Origin: Candidatus Ligilactobacillus excrementigallinarum
Lineage (GTDB): Bacteria; Bacillota; Bacilli; Lactobacillales; Lactobacillaceae
Direction: 5' to 3'
Assembly (NCBI GenBank): GCA_019114385.1
Contig: DXFP01000019.1
Coordinates: 1-48,950 of the forward strand
DNA: 48,950 bases
Within the stretch, counting starts at the first letter, position 1; every line of letters starts with the position of its first letter. The notes under the pieces are model-generated. The model saw nothing but the letters and a program-made list of their open reading frames with translations, did no database searches and was not told the origin of the DNA. Shown here piece by piece: positions 47,340 to 48,950 of this stretch. The translations under genes were made by a program, and so were the position numbers.

Positions 47340-48572
47340 ATGAAAAAAAATGTTATTTCACTTAGAAATATTTTATTATATTTATTAACTTTTATTTTTA
47401 TAGTATTTTCAATTTCTTCTTATACTGAATATGGTAGTGAAATGAAAATATTGAAAAATATATGTCAAATCTTGATAATAATAATTGCCCTTTTTAAAGT
47501 AAAATTAAAAAAATTTAAATGGACGATACCAATTATTTTAGTTTTAATTGTATACCCTTTAATTTTAATTACATTTGGAATATATAAATTTTATCCATTA
47601 CAGGTATTAATGTATTTGGGCATGGTATTAATAAATATATTGTTTTACATTGTACTATCTGATTTTTATTTTGATAAATTTGATACATTTATATATATAT
47701 GGCAATTATCTTCTTTAGTTACATTATTGGTTTTATTAATTATTTATAGAGGAATTAGTTTAAATATTCCATATATGTTAAAAGCAGTAATAACTAATGA
47801 GCGGTATGGAAGTAGTTTAATTGTTCAACGATATGGAATGGGATTTAATAATGTAAATCAATTAGCGTTATTTTCATCAATATTAATGGTTTGTTCAATT
47901 TACTTTATTTATAAAAAAAAGAGAATTATTTTTTCAATAGTATGTTCTATTTTAAGTTTTATCTTTATTTGTAATTCAGAAAGTAGAGCTCCTTTTGTTG
48001 CCTTAGGATTATCAATAATTGTATTAATAATAATTAATATGAAATCAATAAAATTAAAAAAGATATTGTTAAATACTATTTATTTAAGTATCCTACTGTT
48101 TTCTATATATTTTGCTTATTATGCTTTTAATGGAGCAACACTTTCTTCAGCGTATCAAAATTTAAATAATATATCTAGTATGAGACTATATTTTTCTTCA
48201 CAAGCACTATCATTTGCTAGATCAATAGGTACAAAATGGTTTGGCGTAGGGCCAATGAGCACATCTTTTGTGACTCATGAAGTATTTGGAAGTACGTTAA
48301 CACTGGATAGTTCATTAGGTTATAGTTTATTTTCTTATGGAATAATAGGAACGATTATTATTTCAATACTTCTAATTTATTTTGTTAAATCTATTCATAA
48401 TAATGATGCAAATTATTTTATAATCTATTTTATTACATATGCAATATTTGAAAATGCGTTATTTATTCCAAGTTCATTATTATCTTGTTTTGGATGTGTA
48501 ATTATTTTTATTTTTATGAGGATAAAAAATGAAAAAAAATGTATTAGTAACTGTATTAACAACAACATATAA
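47340..48572 (+). CDS. Wzy-like EPS polymerase
   Basis: Very AT-rich, ~10 TM, O-antigen-polymerase-like topology (YGMGFNNVNQLALFSSILMVCS...SESRAPFVALGLS). Confidence 0.75.
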   Translation: MKKNVISLRNILLYLLTFIFIVFSISSYTEYGSEMKILKNICQILIIIIALFKVKLKKFKWTIPIILVLIVYPLILITFGIYKFYPLQVLMYLGMVLINILFYIVLSDFYFDKFDTFIYIWQLSSLVTLLVLLIIYRGISLNIPYMLKAVITNERYGSSLIVQRYGMGFNNVNQLALFSSILMVCSIYFIYKKKRIIFSIVCSILSFIFICNSESRAPFVALGLSIIVLIIINMKSIKLKKILLNTIYLSILLFSIYFAYYAFNGATLSSAYQNLNNISSMRLYFSSQALSFARSIGTKWFGVGPMSTSFVTHEVFGSTLTLDSSLGYSLFSYGIIGTIIISILLIYFVKSIHNNDANYFIIYFITYAIFENALFIPSSLLSCFGCVIIFIFMRIKNEKKCISNCINNNI

Positions 48573-48950
48573 TCGCTCAAATAATTTATTTGATTTGTAT
48601 AATTCTTTAAATAAGCAATCATCATATAATTTTAAATGGATTGTTGTTGATGATGGGAGTACAGATGATACAACAAGTAGTATAAATAAATTGATAAATA
48701 AAACTCACAAATTTGAAATTGAGTATTTTAAATTAAAAAATGGTGGAAAACATAGAGCTTTAAATTATATTTTTAGTAAGCTGGATACTGATTTAACCGT
48801 AATAGTTGATAGTGATGACCAATTAGTAAGTGATGCAATAGAAAAAATAGAAAAAAATTGGAATAAATATAAAAATAGTGAAATATGTACAATGACGTTT
48901 GAACATATTTATGAAGATGGAACGCCGATGGTAGAAATAAAGAAAACAGT
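48529..48950 (+). CDS. GT2 family glycosyltransferase, 3' truncated by window end
   Basis: Manual translation MKKNVLVTVLTTTYNRSNNLFDLYNSLNKQSSYNFKWIVVDDGSTDDTTSS...VIVDSDDQLVSDA; overlaps the wzy 3' end; absent from the ORF track because it is open at the window end. Confidence 0.88.
   Translation, partial: MKKNVLVTVLTTTYNRSNNLFDLYNSLNKQSSYNFKWIVVDDGSTDDTTSSINKLINKTHKFEIEYFKLKNGGKHRALNYIFSKLDTDLTVIVDSDDQLVSDAIEKIEKNWNKYKNSEICTMTFEHIYEDGTPMVEIKKT

Overview
This looks like a low-GC Lactobacillaceae chromosomal window dominated by envelope and exopolysaccharide functions. From left to right: (1) the 3' end of a BcsB-like / degenerate-GGDEF (Pss-type, c-di-GMP-linked) polysaccharide operon; (2) an NhaC-type antiporter behind a structured leader; (3) membrane and Gtf3-like glycosyltransferases; (4) a UPF0342/YheA-like protein; (5) tyrS behind a T-box; (6) four very large secreted proteins with KxYKxGKxW signal peptides, Ser-rich linkers and interchangeable ~44-aa glucan-binding repeats, carrying a phage-type amidase, a GH70, a GH53 and a GH25 domain; (7) a CsbB/GtrB + YfhO-type lipid-linked glycosylation module; (8) a YjeM-like permease; and (9) two adjacent EPS units, each with its own priming transferase and Wzy-like protein. 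The observations I consider most interesting are: a GH70 enzyme whose motifs look like GtfB-type 4,6-alpha-glucanotransferase rather than sucrose-dependent glucansucrase; a set of unanchored enzymes that could share one self-made alpha-glucan matrix; a serine-hydrolase homologue at the EPS locus with a lost SxxK motif; and two families of dispersed intergenic repeats. One of these is a 78-nt sequence (3 mismatches) in inverted orientation about 30 kb apart, and the other is a ~110-nt palindromic element with three copies. All calls come from reading the sequence and ORF track; no database search was run.
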